Counted from the stretch's first letter, positions 1 to 7,085 are shown. The stretch: 23,060 nt of DNA from Bacteroidales bacterium (GCA_022837485.1 JALHHH010000042.1:1-23060), one strand, 5' to 3'. The notes: generated by a model from the sequence alone, not told the origin. Made by a program: numbers and translations.

Positions 1-320
1 TGAAAAAGGATACGGATGAAAACGTGGTTTATGTCTCCAACGGCTACGACCCCCTGACCCAGTACCGCAACAGCATACAGCTTAAAGGATTCCACTTTAT
101 CTCGGGCAATCCCTGGAACGACCTGAGCCGGCCCGTGGATATTACCTTCAAAATCCGCCACACGCCCGAGTTTAACAGGGGCAGGCTGGTATTTACCGGA
201 AGCGGGGCCGTTATAGAATCGGAAGTACCCGTTTCGGGGGTGGCCGCCGGACAGTTTGGCGTGGTTTACGATGCTGCGGGCGAACTCTGTTACGGCAGCG
301 GGGAAATCGACTGGCAGTAA
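1..320 (+). CDS. mnmA: tRNA-specific 2-thiouridylase MnmA, C-terminal fragment
   Basis: The frame is open from the window edge (first full codon at 3) to TAA at 318-320, so only the last ~106 residues are present. MnmA makes 2-thiouridine at the wobble position (U34) of Lys, Glu and Gln tRNAs in the cytoplasm, using ATP and a sulfur relay. The fragment matches the C-terminal beta-barrel of the family: a KIRHTPEF stretch followed by PVSGVAAGQFGVVYD and a closing CYGSGEI, which corresponds to the usual PGQxxVxYxxxxxxGxGxI ending. The catalytic PP-loop and cysteines lie outside the window. The GTG at 24 is an internal Val codon, not a start. The identification rests on motif recall; the rest of the protein would settle it. 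Confidence 0.8.
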   Translation, partial: KKDTDENVVYVSNGYDPLTQYRNSIQLKGFHFISGNPWNDLSRPVDITFKIRHTPEFNRGRLVFTGSGAVIESEVPVSGVAAGQFGVVYDAAGELCYGSGEIDWQ

Positions 321-722
321 TCCTCCTTTCACAGATCATGAAACCGAATTCACGATTACCGGGAATTATCTTATCGTAATTATTGATCCATCGGGTTAGA
401 ATCAACGCATGAGAGAAAGTCCGGTTAAATTTCCAGGTGTTTTCATAAATGGGCATACTTTGGGCCGGTAAAAAGCCCAGGAGGAGGAAAATTCCCCTAC
501 TTTTTAAGCCAATTTTAATTCATCCAGGGTTTAAAGCCTCAATTGATTGATTTTGTGGCTATTGAATTGCTTCATCGACTAACATATATTTTATGTTTAT
601 ACATGCATATATTTGTTTTATAGTTATTTAGCTAATTAAAAACTGGGCCTTGGTAACAAAATTTTTGTTTGTTATTTGAATAATTTGTTTCTTTGCAGCC
701 TCAAACCAAAAAAGGAGAAAAA
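321..722. other. Intergenic spacer mnmA-acpP
   Basis: About 400 bp without a convincing gene. The second half (540-690) is very AT-rich, as expected for the upstream region of a strongly expressed acpP. It holds one exact TAnnTTTG box (608-615) and a near match at 681-687 (TAATTTG, with a TTTG 17 nt upstream at 664-667). A weak hairpin (TGGGC 461-465 with GCCCA 475-479) lies downstream of mnmA and has no following T-run. Confidence 0.5.
608..615 (+). promoter_or_regulatory. Candidate -7 box (TATATTTG) upstream of acpP
   Basis: Exact match to the Bacteroidota -7 consensus TAnnTTTG in the AT-rich acpP upstream region. No TTTG -33 element is seen at the usual spacing. Its use would give a leader of roughly 100 nt. 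The alternative near match at 681-687 sits closer to the gene. Confidence 0.3.
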
Positions 723-959
723 ATGTCAGACATTGCAACAAAAGTGAAAGCTATCATCGTTGATAAGCTTGGTGTTGATGAGAACGAAGTTACTCCGGAA
801 GCTAGTTTCACCAACGATTTAGGTGCTGATTCTCTTGATACCGTTGAACTGATCATGGAATTCGAAAAGGAATTCAACATTGCCATCCCCGATGATCAGG
901 CAGAAAAAATCGGTACTGTAGGCGACGCCATTGCTTACATCGAAAACAACACCAAATAA
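723..959 (+). CDS. acpP: Acyl carrier protein
   Basis: A 78-residue acidic protein with the four-helix ACP pattern and the DSL phosphopantetheine site (GADSLDTVEL; Ser37). It carries growing acyl chains as thioesters in type II fatty acid synthesis in the cytoplasm. The length is standard for the family. The ATG at 723 is chosen over an in-frame TTG at 693 because a purine-rich Shine-Dalgarno (AAAGGAG, about 711-717) sits just upstream and family members begin with MSDI-like residues. fabF follows after 12 nt, and the acpP-fabF-rnc order is conserved in Bacteroidota, which supports co-transcription. Confidence 0.97.
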   Translation: MSDIATKVKAIIVDKLGVDENEVTPEASFTNDLGADSLDTVELIMEFEKEFNIAIPDDQAEKIGTVGDAIAYIENNTK

Positions 960-971
960 GGAATTCCCTGA

Positions 972-2225
972 ATGAAGTCACGACGAGTTGTTGTAACCGG
1001 ACTTGGTGCACTTACTCCATTAGGCAATAATGTTCAGGATTACTGGACGGCATTGATTAATGGAGTAAGTGGCGCTGACCGTATTACGCGGTTCGATGCA
1101 GGCAAGTTTAAAACACAGTTTGCATGCGAAGTCAAGAATTTCGATCCTCTGAAGTTTTTCGACAGGAAAGAAGTTCGTAAGTACGACCCTTACGCCCAGT
1201 ACGGTATGGTCAGCTCCGACGAGGCAGTTGCCGATGCAGGACTGGTACCCGAAAAACTAGACCTGAATCGCATCGGGGTTATTTGGGCATCAGGAATCGG
1301 CGGATTGGTTACCTTCCTTGAAGAGGTCAGTGTGTATGCCACCGGCGATGGAACACCGAGGTTTAACCCGTTCTTCATTCCGAAAATGATTGCCGATATT
1401 ACGGCAGGACATATCTCCATCAAACACGGCTTCAAAGGGCCCAATTTTGCTACGGTTTCAGCCTGCGCATCGTCGGCCAACGCTATCGTTGACGCGTTCA
1501 ACTATATTAAATGGGGTAAAGCCGATGTATTCGTCTGTGGCGGATCGGAAGCTGCAGTAAACGCGCCCGGTGTCGGAGGTTTTAATGCCATGCATGCCAT
1601 TTCTACCCGGAACGATGATCCCAAAACGGCCTCCCGTCCTTTTGACAAGGACCGCGACGGCTTTGTGATCGGTGAAGGCGCCGGTGCCCTGATCCTCGAA
1701 GATCTGGATCATGCCCTGGCAAGAGGTGCAAAAATTTATGCCGAAGTGGTTGGAAGCGGCCTTACCGCCGATGCCTACCATATGACAGGCCCCCACCCCG
1801 AAGGCGACGGTGCCATGCGCGCCATGAAAGCCGCGCTGGAAGAAGCCGGACTCAGCCCCGCCGATGTTGACCACATCAATACGCACGGCACCTCCACTCC
1901 CCTGGGTGATATTGCCGAAGCTAAAGCTATAGTCTCGCTCTTCGGTGAATATGCACCCAAAATCAACATCAACAGTACCAAATCAATGACAGGCCACCTC
2001 CTGGGTGCCGCCGGAGCCATTGAAGCAATTGCCACCATTCTGGCCGTTCAGAACAATATCGTTCCTCCGACCATCAACCACTTTACCGATGATCCGGAAA
2101 TCGATTCTTCACTGAACTTTACATTTGGAAAGGCTGTAAACAGAACCGTTAATGCTGCCATCAGCAACACCTTCGGCTTTGGCGGACACAATGCATCCAT
2201 ACTGATCAAGAAATTTGTTGAATAA
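972..2225 (+). CDS. fabF: 3-oxoacyl-[acyl-carrier-protein] synthase II
   Basis: 417 residues, the normal length for KAS II. It condenses malonyl-ACP with acyl-ACP in the elongation steps of fatty acid synthesis. The thiolase-fold catalytic triad is visible: nucleophile Cys165 in SACASS, His305 in NTHGTSTPLGD and His342 in KSMTGHLLGAAG. The C-terminal GFGGHNAS motif is also present. The N-terminus (RRVVVTGLGALTPLGN) is typical, so ATG 972 is secure. It lies 12 nt after acpP and 3 nt before rnc, so the three are probably one transcript with translational coupling. All key residues are intact. Confidence 0.97.
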   Translation: MKSRRVVVTGLGALTPLGNNVQDYWTALINGVSGADRITRFDAGKFKTQFACEVKNFDPLKFFDRKEVRKYDPYAQYGMVSSDEAVADAGLVPEKLDLNRIGVIWASGIGGLVTFLEEVSVYATGDGTPRFNPFFIPKMIADITAGHISIKHGFKGPNFATVSACASSANAIVDAFNYIKWGKADVFVCGGSEAAVNAPGVGGFNAMHAISTRNDDPKTASRPFDKDRDGFVIGEGAGALILEDLDHALARGAKIYAEVVGSGLTADAYHMTGPHPEGDGAMRAMKAALEEAGLSPADVDHINTHGTSTPLGDIAEAKAIVSLFGEYAPKININSTKSMTGHLLGAAGAIEAIATILAVQNNIVPPTINHFTDDPEIDSSLNFTFGKAVNRTVNAAISNTFGFGGHNASILIKKFVE

Positions 2226-2228
2226 GCT

Positions 2229-2972
2229 GTGTTTCCCCTGAAATTAAAACCTCTCCGGTTTTACTTTTCTTCAGAAAAGCCCTTATACGAAGCCATAAAA
2301 AATATTTTCGGGTATTACCCCGAAAATATTTTTTTATATAAGCTGGCTTTTACACACAGATCACAGGCCGTTGAATTACACAACGGCATCAGGATAAGTA
2401 ATGAACGCCTCGAATATCTCGGCGATACCGTATTAAGTACGGTGGTTGCCGATCACCTTTTCAGGATGTTTCCATTGAAGGACGAAGGATTCCTCACGGA
2501 AATGCGGTCACGTATTGTTAGCCGCGCACAACTCAACAAACTCTCCCAGAAAATCGGACTCGATCAAATGATTGTCCACTCCCAGGATAGAAATAACGTT
2601 TACCGTTCCATCCGTGGCGATGCTTTCGAAGCAATTGTCGGCGCAATTTATCTTGACAAGGGGTATGAATTTACACGAAAAGTTCTCATTAGCAAAATTA
2701 TCCGGAACCATTTCGACCTTAACGAATTGATCAATACCGACCTTAACTATAAAAGCCGATTGATCGAATGGTCGCAAAAAGAGAAAAAAGCTATTGAATT
2801 TAACGTAGTTCAGGAGGTGGGTACGGGTTATAAAAAACAATACATCGTGGAAGTTACCCTGGATGGTGAAATCGCCGGATCGGGCCGCGACTTTTCCATT
2901 AAAGGCGCCGAACAGAATGCCGCCATGAAGGCCATCGAATATTTCGGAATCAACGGCAACGGGAAGCATTAA
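2229..2972 (+). CDS. rnc: Ribonuclease III
   Basis: 247 residues. RNase III cleaves double-stranded RNA during rRNA maturation and mRNA processing and works as a Mg-dependent dimer. The N-terminal catalytic domain carries the signature NERLEYLGDTVL (residues 58-69, with Glu62 and Asp66) and a second acidic cluster in GDAFEAIVGAIYLD. The C-terminal ~70 residues form a dsRNA-binding domain ending in KGAEQNAAMKAIEYF. The start is GTG at 2229; the next in-frame ATG is near residue 80 and would remove the catalytic signature. There is no clear Shine-Dalgarno, and the 3-nt gap after fabF suggests reinitiation. A 16-bp perfect hairpin lies within codons ~23-36. Confidence 0.95.
   Translation: MFPLKLKPLRFYFSSEKPLYEAIKNIFGYYPENIFLYKLAFTHRSQAVELHNGIRISNERLEYLGDTVLSTVVADHLFRMFPLKDEGFLTEMRSRIVSRAQLNKLSQKIGLDQMIVHSQDRNNVYRSIRGDAFEAIVGAIYLDKGYEFTRKVLISKIIRNHFDLNELINTDLNYKSRLIEWSQKEKKAIEFNVVQEVGTGYKKQYIVEVTLDGEIAGSGRDFSIKGAEQNAAMKAIEYFGINGNGKH
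2297..2334 (+). promoter_or_regulatory. 16-bp perfect hairpin inside the 5' part of rnc
   Basis: The arm at 2297-2312 is exactly complementary to 2319-2334, with a 6-nt loop (TATTAC). Four G:C pairs cap the stem and the lower part is A:U; a T-run continues to 2335. It lies wholly in rnc coding sequence. The shape fits either an attenuator-like structure or a dsRNA target in the rnc message. The base pairing is read directly; the role is inferred. Confidence 0.5.
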
Positions 2973-2990
2973 CCGGATAAGCTTTAAGCT

Positions 2991-3025
2991 ATAAGACATT
3001 TCGAAAAATTTCCGGAATGCCTTAT
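2991..3025. terminator. Imperfect palindrome downstream of rnc, possible terminator
   Basis: A 35-nt imperfect inverted repeat (ATAAG...CTTAT outer arms, with two internal mismatches and one wobble) sits 18 nt after the rnc stop and 19 nt beyond the stop of the convergent gene at 3045. Its position between convergent genes suggests a bidirectional terminator. There is no long T-run, so confidence is moderate. Confidence 0.4.
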
Positions 3026-3044
3026 AAAATCTGAATGAACTTTG

Positions 3045-3377
3045 CTATTTGCAATAACCAGGGTTTCTATGGCAATGGTTTTCCCGCCTTGTGAAAGGAT
3101 TCAGACAGGATGCGGTTGGACGCTGTTCATAAAAGTATAAAGTGGTTTCATTGTCCATTTGAGGAAAATAAATCTCATCAGAGTTGCCGACCTCTTCAGG
3201 AAGATTGACCGCGGCTGATACTGGTGATAAGGTCATTAAAGGCACAGCATCCCAATACTCCTGCGAGCTTGGAATATATCCGGAAGGAGAGGGGTTAACC
3301 TGTGCCATAATTTTAATGTTCACAAGCATAATCATGGCAAGCATAATGATTCCAAAAGCATTTTTTGTTGTTTTCAT
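3045..3377 (-). CDS. Short exported protein of unknown function, probably truncated
   Basis: 110 residues with an N-terminal signal peptide (hydrophobic core FGIIMLAMIMLVNI, probable cleavage after IMAQ). The mature part has a YWDAVPLMTLSP / LPEEVGNSDEIYFPQMDN pattern that resembles the N-terminal region of much longer T9SS-exported proteins, but it stops without any sorting domain. The last ~18 residues, rich in Arg, His and Asn, look unlike the rest, which fits a frameshift or a 3' deletion against rnc. It starts 15 nt after the stop of the beta-propeller gene at 3393 and is probably co-transcribed with it. I do not recognise a function; it could also be a genuine small secreted protein. 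Confidence 0.5.
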   Translation of the reverse strand: MKTTKNAFGIIMLAMIMLVNIKIMAQVNPSPSGYIPSSQEYWDAVPLMTLSPVSAAVNLPEEVGNSDEIYFPQMDNETTLYFYEQRPTASCLNPFTRRENHCHRNPGYCK

Positions 3378-3392
3378 AAGTTGTTTATTAAG

Positions 3393-4676
3393 TTAATATT
3401 GGTTGTGATATTTATTGAGTACCAGTTTAATTATTTGAAGCTGTTTTTCAGATTCAATTTTCGCTATGTATAAACCAGGAGACAGATTTGCTGCTTCAAA
3501 CAAATACTCTTGTAGAGGTTCCATTTCAAAAGTTAAGATGCAAGATCCTGATTGATCGAGGATTTCAACTTTTGATGATTGATTTATTGTTGATTTAAAA
3601 ATTATGTGGTTCTTAAAAGGGTTAGGATAACATACTAAGAGTTTATTTCTGAATTCTAAATCATTAATTATATGAGATGCAGTAATTATTGTATCCTGGC
3701 TTTTATAAATGATTGAAGAACCCGGCGGGTACATTAGTAGTTTTCCAATAGCATCAACTGCAAATTGGCCTGCAGAATTATAAATCAACCCATTATTCAG
3801 CACAATAGGATAAGTATCACCTCCATCCTCTGATAACAATACACCCCCAAATCCAGCGCTTTGATCACAGGCTAGAAAAATCCGGTTGTCAGGTACAACC
3901 TGAAAATCCACTACTGATGAATTGATTGCTATATATTCCCAGGAATTCAGCACAAAATCAAAACGGTATATGCCATTCCAGCTACCAACAAGTAGCCTTC
4001 CGTTGTTATCAAAATCCAAAGAATAATAAGCACTCGGGGTAGTGAGATTAAGAAAAGGTATCCATGTTTTTCCATAGTCTATTGACGAGTAAACTTTAGG
4101 TTGTTCGTCACTCCAACTATTGGTAAATCTCGAACATGCGTATATTATGCCATTGGGTCCAAAAGCAATATCAGTAATATGCTCCTGATAATCATCGTTA
4201 TACAAATTCAGTACATTTTCCCATGTTTCACCATTATCGACTGAACGGAGTATTCCCCTTGAGTTTTCACCTCCAACCAGTATGATACTATCAAACCCGC
4301 ATCTGATAACATCAAAAGAAGTGGCTTCCGGAAAATGTTCGTAAACCAATTGCCAGTTTTCTCCGAGATCGGAGGTTCTGTATAACTTGCTAAAAAGCGA
4401 AGTGAACAAAGTACTGTCACGATAAAATGCTATTGCCCTGGTATATAAATAAGGGATACCATTGTTTTTATGTTGCCAGGTTTCTCCATTATCATCACTG
4501 CGGTATATTCCCCCCAAATTCTCATCCCAAGTAGCAAGGTAAATCCTGCCCTGTGAATCTACTGTCATATCGTAAATGTGTGCTCCCGGATTGTTAATTG
4601 GTTCCCAGAAATCCTGGCTAAAGCAGGAAAGGGAAAAGAATGTCAAAGTGAGTATAAGAACGAAGTTATTTTTCAT
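3393..4676 (-). CDS. T9SS-exported BNR/Asp-box beta-propeller protein
   Basis: 427 residues. A signal peptide (LILTLTFFSLSCFSQ core) is followed by about five Asp-box repeats of the S/T-x-D-x-G-x-T/N-W type, for example YRSDDNGETW, YRTSDLGENW, RSVDNGETW and YSSIDYGKTW. These mark a sialidase/sortilin-like beta-propeller. The last ~75 residues (CYPNPFKNHI through GLYIAKIESEKQLQIIKLV) are a T9SS type A sorting domain, so the protein should cross the outer membrane and be anchored or released. No catalytic sialidase residues are evident, so a binding or structural role is more likely than enzymatic. It lies 54 nt downstream of the gene at 4731-5681 on the same strand. It is AT-richer than the core genes. 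Confidence 0.85.
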   Translation of the reverse strand: MKNNFVLILTLTFFSLSCFSQDFWEPINNPGAHIYDMTVDSQGRIYLATWDENLGGIYRSDDNGETWQHKNNGIPYLYTRAIAFYRDSTLFTSLFSKLYRTSDLGENWQLVYEHFPEATSFDVIRCGFDSIILVGGENSRGILRSVDNGETWENVLNLYNDDYQEHITDIAFGPNGIIYACSRFTNSWSDEQPKVYSSIDYGKTWIPFLNLTTPSAYYSLDFDNNGRLLVGSWNGIYRFDFVLNSWEYIAINSSVVDFQVVPDNRIFLACDQSAGFGGVLLSEDGGDTYPIVLNNGLIYNSAGQFAVDAIGKLLMYPPGSSIIYKSQDTIITASHIINDLEFRNKLLVCYPNPFKNHIIFKSTINQSSKVEILDQSGSCILTFEMEPLQEYLFEAANLSPGLYIAKIESEKQLQIIKLVLNKYHNQY

Positions 4677-4730
4677 ACTAAAATTTTAAATCAATATCTG
4701 AATTAAATACAAACAAGTTGAATCAAGGAT

Positions 4731-5681
4731 TTAGTGTTTAATAATAAGTTTTACTGAAATGTTGGAGGAGTGTGAATTTATATTCAGGAGATACAACCCT
4801 TGGTTTAAGGCAGAAACATCAATAGCAAAACTATTGCCGGCAGATTCAATGTCTTTTTGTAATATAACCTCACCCAGCGTATTGTAGATAGTCAGCAACT
4901 CTGCATATTTAAAGCCCTCTGGTAGCTGCACTGTAAGAATATTTGAAACCGGATTGGGAAAGACTTCTAACTTGTTTAACTCAGGATTATCGAGACCCAC
5001 CGCAAGAAAACCACAATTTTCATTGTATGGTTCATAACCAAACCAAAATGAACCATTTACTTGTACACACACTGTTTCTGATTGATGAAATGGATCAAAA
5101 CCACTCAAGATATCTAAGTTTGGAAAAGTAGACCTATAGTCTTTTATACCTTCAATAAACTCAAGGCTCATACTACTACCATACTTGAGCGAAAAAAAAA
5201 CATAAAATTTTCTATATTCATTTAATTCTCCAATAAATGACATGTCAATGGAATCAATAAAAGCTAAATAAAACAAAGAGTCATCAAATACGCTAAATTG
5301 AAACGCCGGTAAACTGACTGTATCACCCACTGCAGCAGATAGGTCATAGCCAAGTTTTTCCTGTGTCTCTCCAAGGTAGTTCCGGATAAACCAAATTTTC
5401 TTTTCTTCTACACTCTGACGCATAAAACAATGCAGGGTACTTATGGTGTCATAAATGGTTGGGTAGTCGTCAAGCCTATAAACCACCTTATAGTTAAGGT
5501 TGTTTATTACAGAATCACCCATCACCGTGTAGATAACATCATTGTATTGCCATGTATTATAATCAAATTCCAAAACGGTCCAATAGGCCTTTTCTTCGGG
5601 TAGTGGGTAATAAGTTTGTGCTGCAGCGTTGAATGAAAATGCCAGTGCAAATAGCATGGGTAGAAGTAAACATCGTTTCAT
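4731..5681 (-). CDS. T9SS-exported protein of unknown function
   Basis: 316 residues with a clear signal peptide (LLLPMLFALAFSFNAAAQ, cleavage after AAAQ). The ~215-residue middle region has alternating beta-rich segments (YWTVLEFDYNTWQYNDVIY, GDSVINNLNYKVVYRLDD) and contains two cysteines, near QVNGSFWF and in NENCGF. I cannot assign it to a named domain. The C-terminal ~77 residues (EVFPNPVSNILTVQL ... GLYLLNINSHSSNISVKLI) are a T9SS type A sorting domain. It is the first gene of a likely minus-strand unit with 4676-3393 and 3377-3045. An 11-G run lies about 180 bp upstream of the start. A near-match -7 box (TATATTTTG, 5753-5745) lies about 65 bp upstream. Confidence 0.85.
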   Translation of the reverse strand: MKRCLLLPMLFALAFSFNAAAQTYYPLPEEKAYWTVLEFDYNTWQYNDVIYTVMGDSVINNLNYKVVYRLDDYPTIYDTISTLHCFMRQSVEEKKIWFIRNYLGETQEKLGYDLSAAVGDTVSLPAFQFSVFDDSLFYLAFIDSIDMSFIGELNEYRKFYVFFSLKYGSSMSLEFIEGIKDYRSTFPNLDILSGFDPFHQSETVCVQVNGSFWFGYEPYNENCGFLAVGLDNPELNKLEVFPNPVSNILTVQLPEGFKYAELLTIYNTLGEVILQKDIESAGNSFAIDVSALNQGLYLLNINSHSSNISVKLIIKH

Positions 5682-5863
5682 AAAGGATTGGTATTATGGT
5701 TAGTTTTTTTAGTTTTGATTTGATCCTGAATTCTTTGCTTCTGGCAAAATATATAGAGTGAAAATGTGATTATTAAAAGTAAAGCTATTTTACACTTTGA
5801 TAAAAAAGAACGCTTTTTTAGATGAAGTAAATTTACTGCTAAATTTTAATAAAAGTCAAGCAT

Positions 5864-5874
5864 GGGGGGGGGGG
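5864..5874 (+). repeat. Homopolymeric G tract (11 G)
   Basis: Eleven consecutive G in an otherwise AT-rich intergenic stretch, about 180 bp upstream of the start of the secreted-protein gene at 5681 (minus). Such tracts are prone to slippage. It is either a length-variable regulatory tract or a place where the assembly may be wrong. Confidence 0.7.
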
Positions 5875-6118
5875 TAAGTTATTAACAATTTATACACATT
5901 GATAAATAATGTATTTGATGTGCCGGAAGCCAGTTAACATCTCAAATAATCATATGCCTTTATCTTAATGATGGCAGCCGGAATCCACTTTTTCCCGGTC
6001 ACACCTTCGTCCGGGAATGAATAATTAAACAATTTAATGATGTGAAAATATGAGAATTTTACATCCCGATAACGATCCGGGCCAAAATCCAAAATCTTCC
6101 CGGTAACAGAATCCATTT

Positions 6119-6184
6119 AATCCTGTTAATCCTGTTAATCCTGTCGAAAAAAAAAGAAACCTTGCAAATCCTGTTAATACTGTC
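6119..6184 (+). repeat. 9-mer AATCCTGTT repeat cluster (copy 1)
   Basis: Three 9-mers (6119-6145), a 21-nt A-rich linker of the form GAAAAAAAAAGAAACCttGCA (6146-6166), then two more 9-mers (6167-6184). The same arrangement, including the linker, occurs at 7145-7209, so these are two copies of one element in the same orientation on either side of the gene at 6591-7049. Confidence 0.8.
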
Positions 6185-6230
6185 ATTCCGTGATGAAGTT
6201 TAGCTTATCAGGGTTTAAACGTCCTTTACA

Positions 6231-6263
6231 CACCTAACAGGTTAGAAGAAAACCTGTCAGGTG
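6231..6263. repeat. 13-bp inverted repeat (CACCTRACAGGTT type)
   Basis: CACCTAACAGGTT (6231-6243) pairs with AACCTGTCAGGTG (6251-6263) through a 7-nt loop, with one T:G position. This CACCTGACAGGTT-type hairpin is, from memory, a frequent dispersed intergenic element in Bacteroidota genomes. A transcriptional terminator role is possible; no T-run follows. Confidence 0.55.
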
Positions 6264-6305
6264 AATTCTTGTCCCTTTCTTCCTCTCTCTTTCTCTCCTC
6301 CCAAA

Positions 6306-6399
6306 TGGTGGTCTCGGCTCCGCTCGACCACCACCGCTCGTCCTTCTTCCCGGTCCCTGAGCGTTCACCCTGAGCGAAGCCGAAGGGAAGTCGAAGGGG
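6306..6399. repeat. REP-like palindromic dispersed elements
   Basis: Two adjacent GC-rich units. TGGTGGTC (6306-6313) pairs exactly with GACCACCA (6326-6333) around TCGGCTCCGCTC. The second, 6360-6399, contains CCCTGAGCGAAGCCGAAGGG, a sequence type recurring in many unrelated bacterial genomes and known for giving spurious peptides such as PFGFAQGER. Both contrast with the AT-rich sequence upstream. Confidence 0.55.
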
Positions 6400-6462
6400 C
6401 GTCCCTCGTCCATCCTTCAGCGTCCCTCGTCCCTCCTTCAGCGTCCCTCGTCCCACCTTCAG
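6400..6462. repeat. 21-nt tandem repeat, three copies
   Basis: Three contiguous 21-nt units (6400-6420, 6421-6441, 6442-6462) built on CGTCCCTCGTCCxxCCTTCAG. They differ only at the two bases after the second TCC. The tract abuts the REP-like unit ending at 6399. Confidence 0.85.
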
Positions 6463-6567
6463 GCATAGTCTGTGACTACGTCGGAACACGCCGCCCGGAA
6501 CCGATAATGCATTATTTTCAAATCCTGAAAACTTTTGCATGCAGGCACAATAACCTTTGCGAATAAT

Positions 6568-6575
6568 TATCTTTG
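6568..6575 (+). promoter_or_regulatory. Candidate -7 box (TATCTTTG) for the IPExxxVDY gene
   Basis: Exact TAnnTTTG match. Transcription would start near 6582, just before the ATG at 6591. It overlaps the alternative TTG start at 6573, which argues against that start. No TTTG is found at the usual -33 spacing; the nearest (6534-6537) is about 30 nt upstream. Confidence 0.4.
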
Positions 6576-6590
6576 CATGAAACCACTGCC

Positions 6591-7049
6591 ATGGCCAGAA
6601 AGAAACTAATCAGCGAACCCCTGTCCTATCCCGATCTGGGAATTATAGGTATCAGCAGCCAGTTGAAGGATTACCGGCTGGCCTACCATATCAACCTCTT
6701 CGCTGCCCTTTCCCTTTCAAGGCTCGACGATCTTCCCGTATACCAGGAAAAAGAAGGGACCCTGCCCGAATTTCCGCTCTTCGCGTATTATGAATGCAAC
6801 CGCCGGCTCCACTTTTACCTGATCGCGAACAGCAACCACACCGCCAAACTGGTACCTGCCTACCGTCAGGCGGATTACTTCCTGTTAACCAAAGGTCCTT
6901 TCGAACCGGAACACCAGTCTTCCCTGATCCAAACCATCCGTAAAATAGAAGGCGTGCAACTGGCCTTTAATGTGGAGGGCGCAAAAGTGAAAAACCTCGA
7001 AGGCATAATGACCGATTTGGAGCTGCACCTGGTTGGGAAGGAAGTCTGA
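6591..7049 (+). CDS. IPExxxVDY family protein
   Basis: 152 residues from ATG 6591. An in-frame TTG at 6573 would add six residues but lies inside the candidate -7 box. The N-terminal part (GIIGISSQLKDYRLAYHIN) and the central VPAYRQADYFLL (residues 88-99) match the small Bacteroidota-specific IPExxxVDY family. Here the signature is diverged: Ile to Val, Glu to Ala and Val to Ala, with Pro89, Asp95 and Tyr96 kept. There is no signal peptide or membrane segment, so it should be cytoplasmic. The family has no established biochemical role that I know of. In many relatives it lies near housekeeping genes; here it stands alone between two copies of a repeat element. Confidence 0.75.
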   Translation: MARKKLISEPLSYPDLGIIGISSQLKDYRLAYHINLFAALSLSRLDDLPVYQEKEGTLPEFPLFAYYECNRRLHFYLIANSNHTAKLVPAYRQADYFLLTKGPFEPEHQSSLIQTIRKIEGVQLAFNVEGAKVKNLEGIMTDLELHLVGKEV

Positions 7050-7085
7050 GGTTGAGGTTAAGATTAAAGATAAGGCTAAGGTTGA
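7050..7085 (+). repeat. Degenerate GGTTAA hexamer tract
   Basis: Six consecutive hexamers directly after the stop codon at 7047-7049: GGTTGA, GGTTAA, GATTAA, AGATAA, GGCTAA, GGTTGA. The period is strict and the consensus is GGTTAA. No function is evident. Confidence 0.6.

Larger units (their letters stand above)
5682..6567. other. Long non-coding, repeat-rich spacer
   Basis: Nearly 900 bp with no believable gene. 5682-5860 is AT-rich promoter-like sequence for the minus-strand gene. It is followed by an 11-G run (5864-5874), a 9-mer repeat cluster (6119-6184), three REP-like palindromic segments (6231-6263, 6306-6333, 6360-6399) and a 21-nt tandem repeat (6400-6462). Short open frames here (5934-6116 minus, 6226-6540 minus, 6261-6566 plus) encode low-complexity or repeat-derived peptides and are not called. 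Confidence 0.6.

Noticed and set aside
693..722. Ten-residue upstream extension of acpP from TTG 693
   Set aside because: The Shine-Dalgarno lies between 693 and 723, and the 78-residue product from ATG 723 is the standard ACP length.
5934..6116. 60-codon minus-strand frame
   Set aside because: No Shine-Dalgarno and no family resemblance; its start lies at the edge of the 9-mer cluster and it contains a palindromic CCCGATAACGATCCGGG stretch.
6226..6566. Overlapping ~100-codon frames on both strands
   Set aside because: They are translations of the REP-like element (PFGFAQGER, HPERSRREVEG) and the 21-nt tandem, which are well-known sources of spurious genes.
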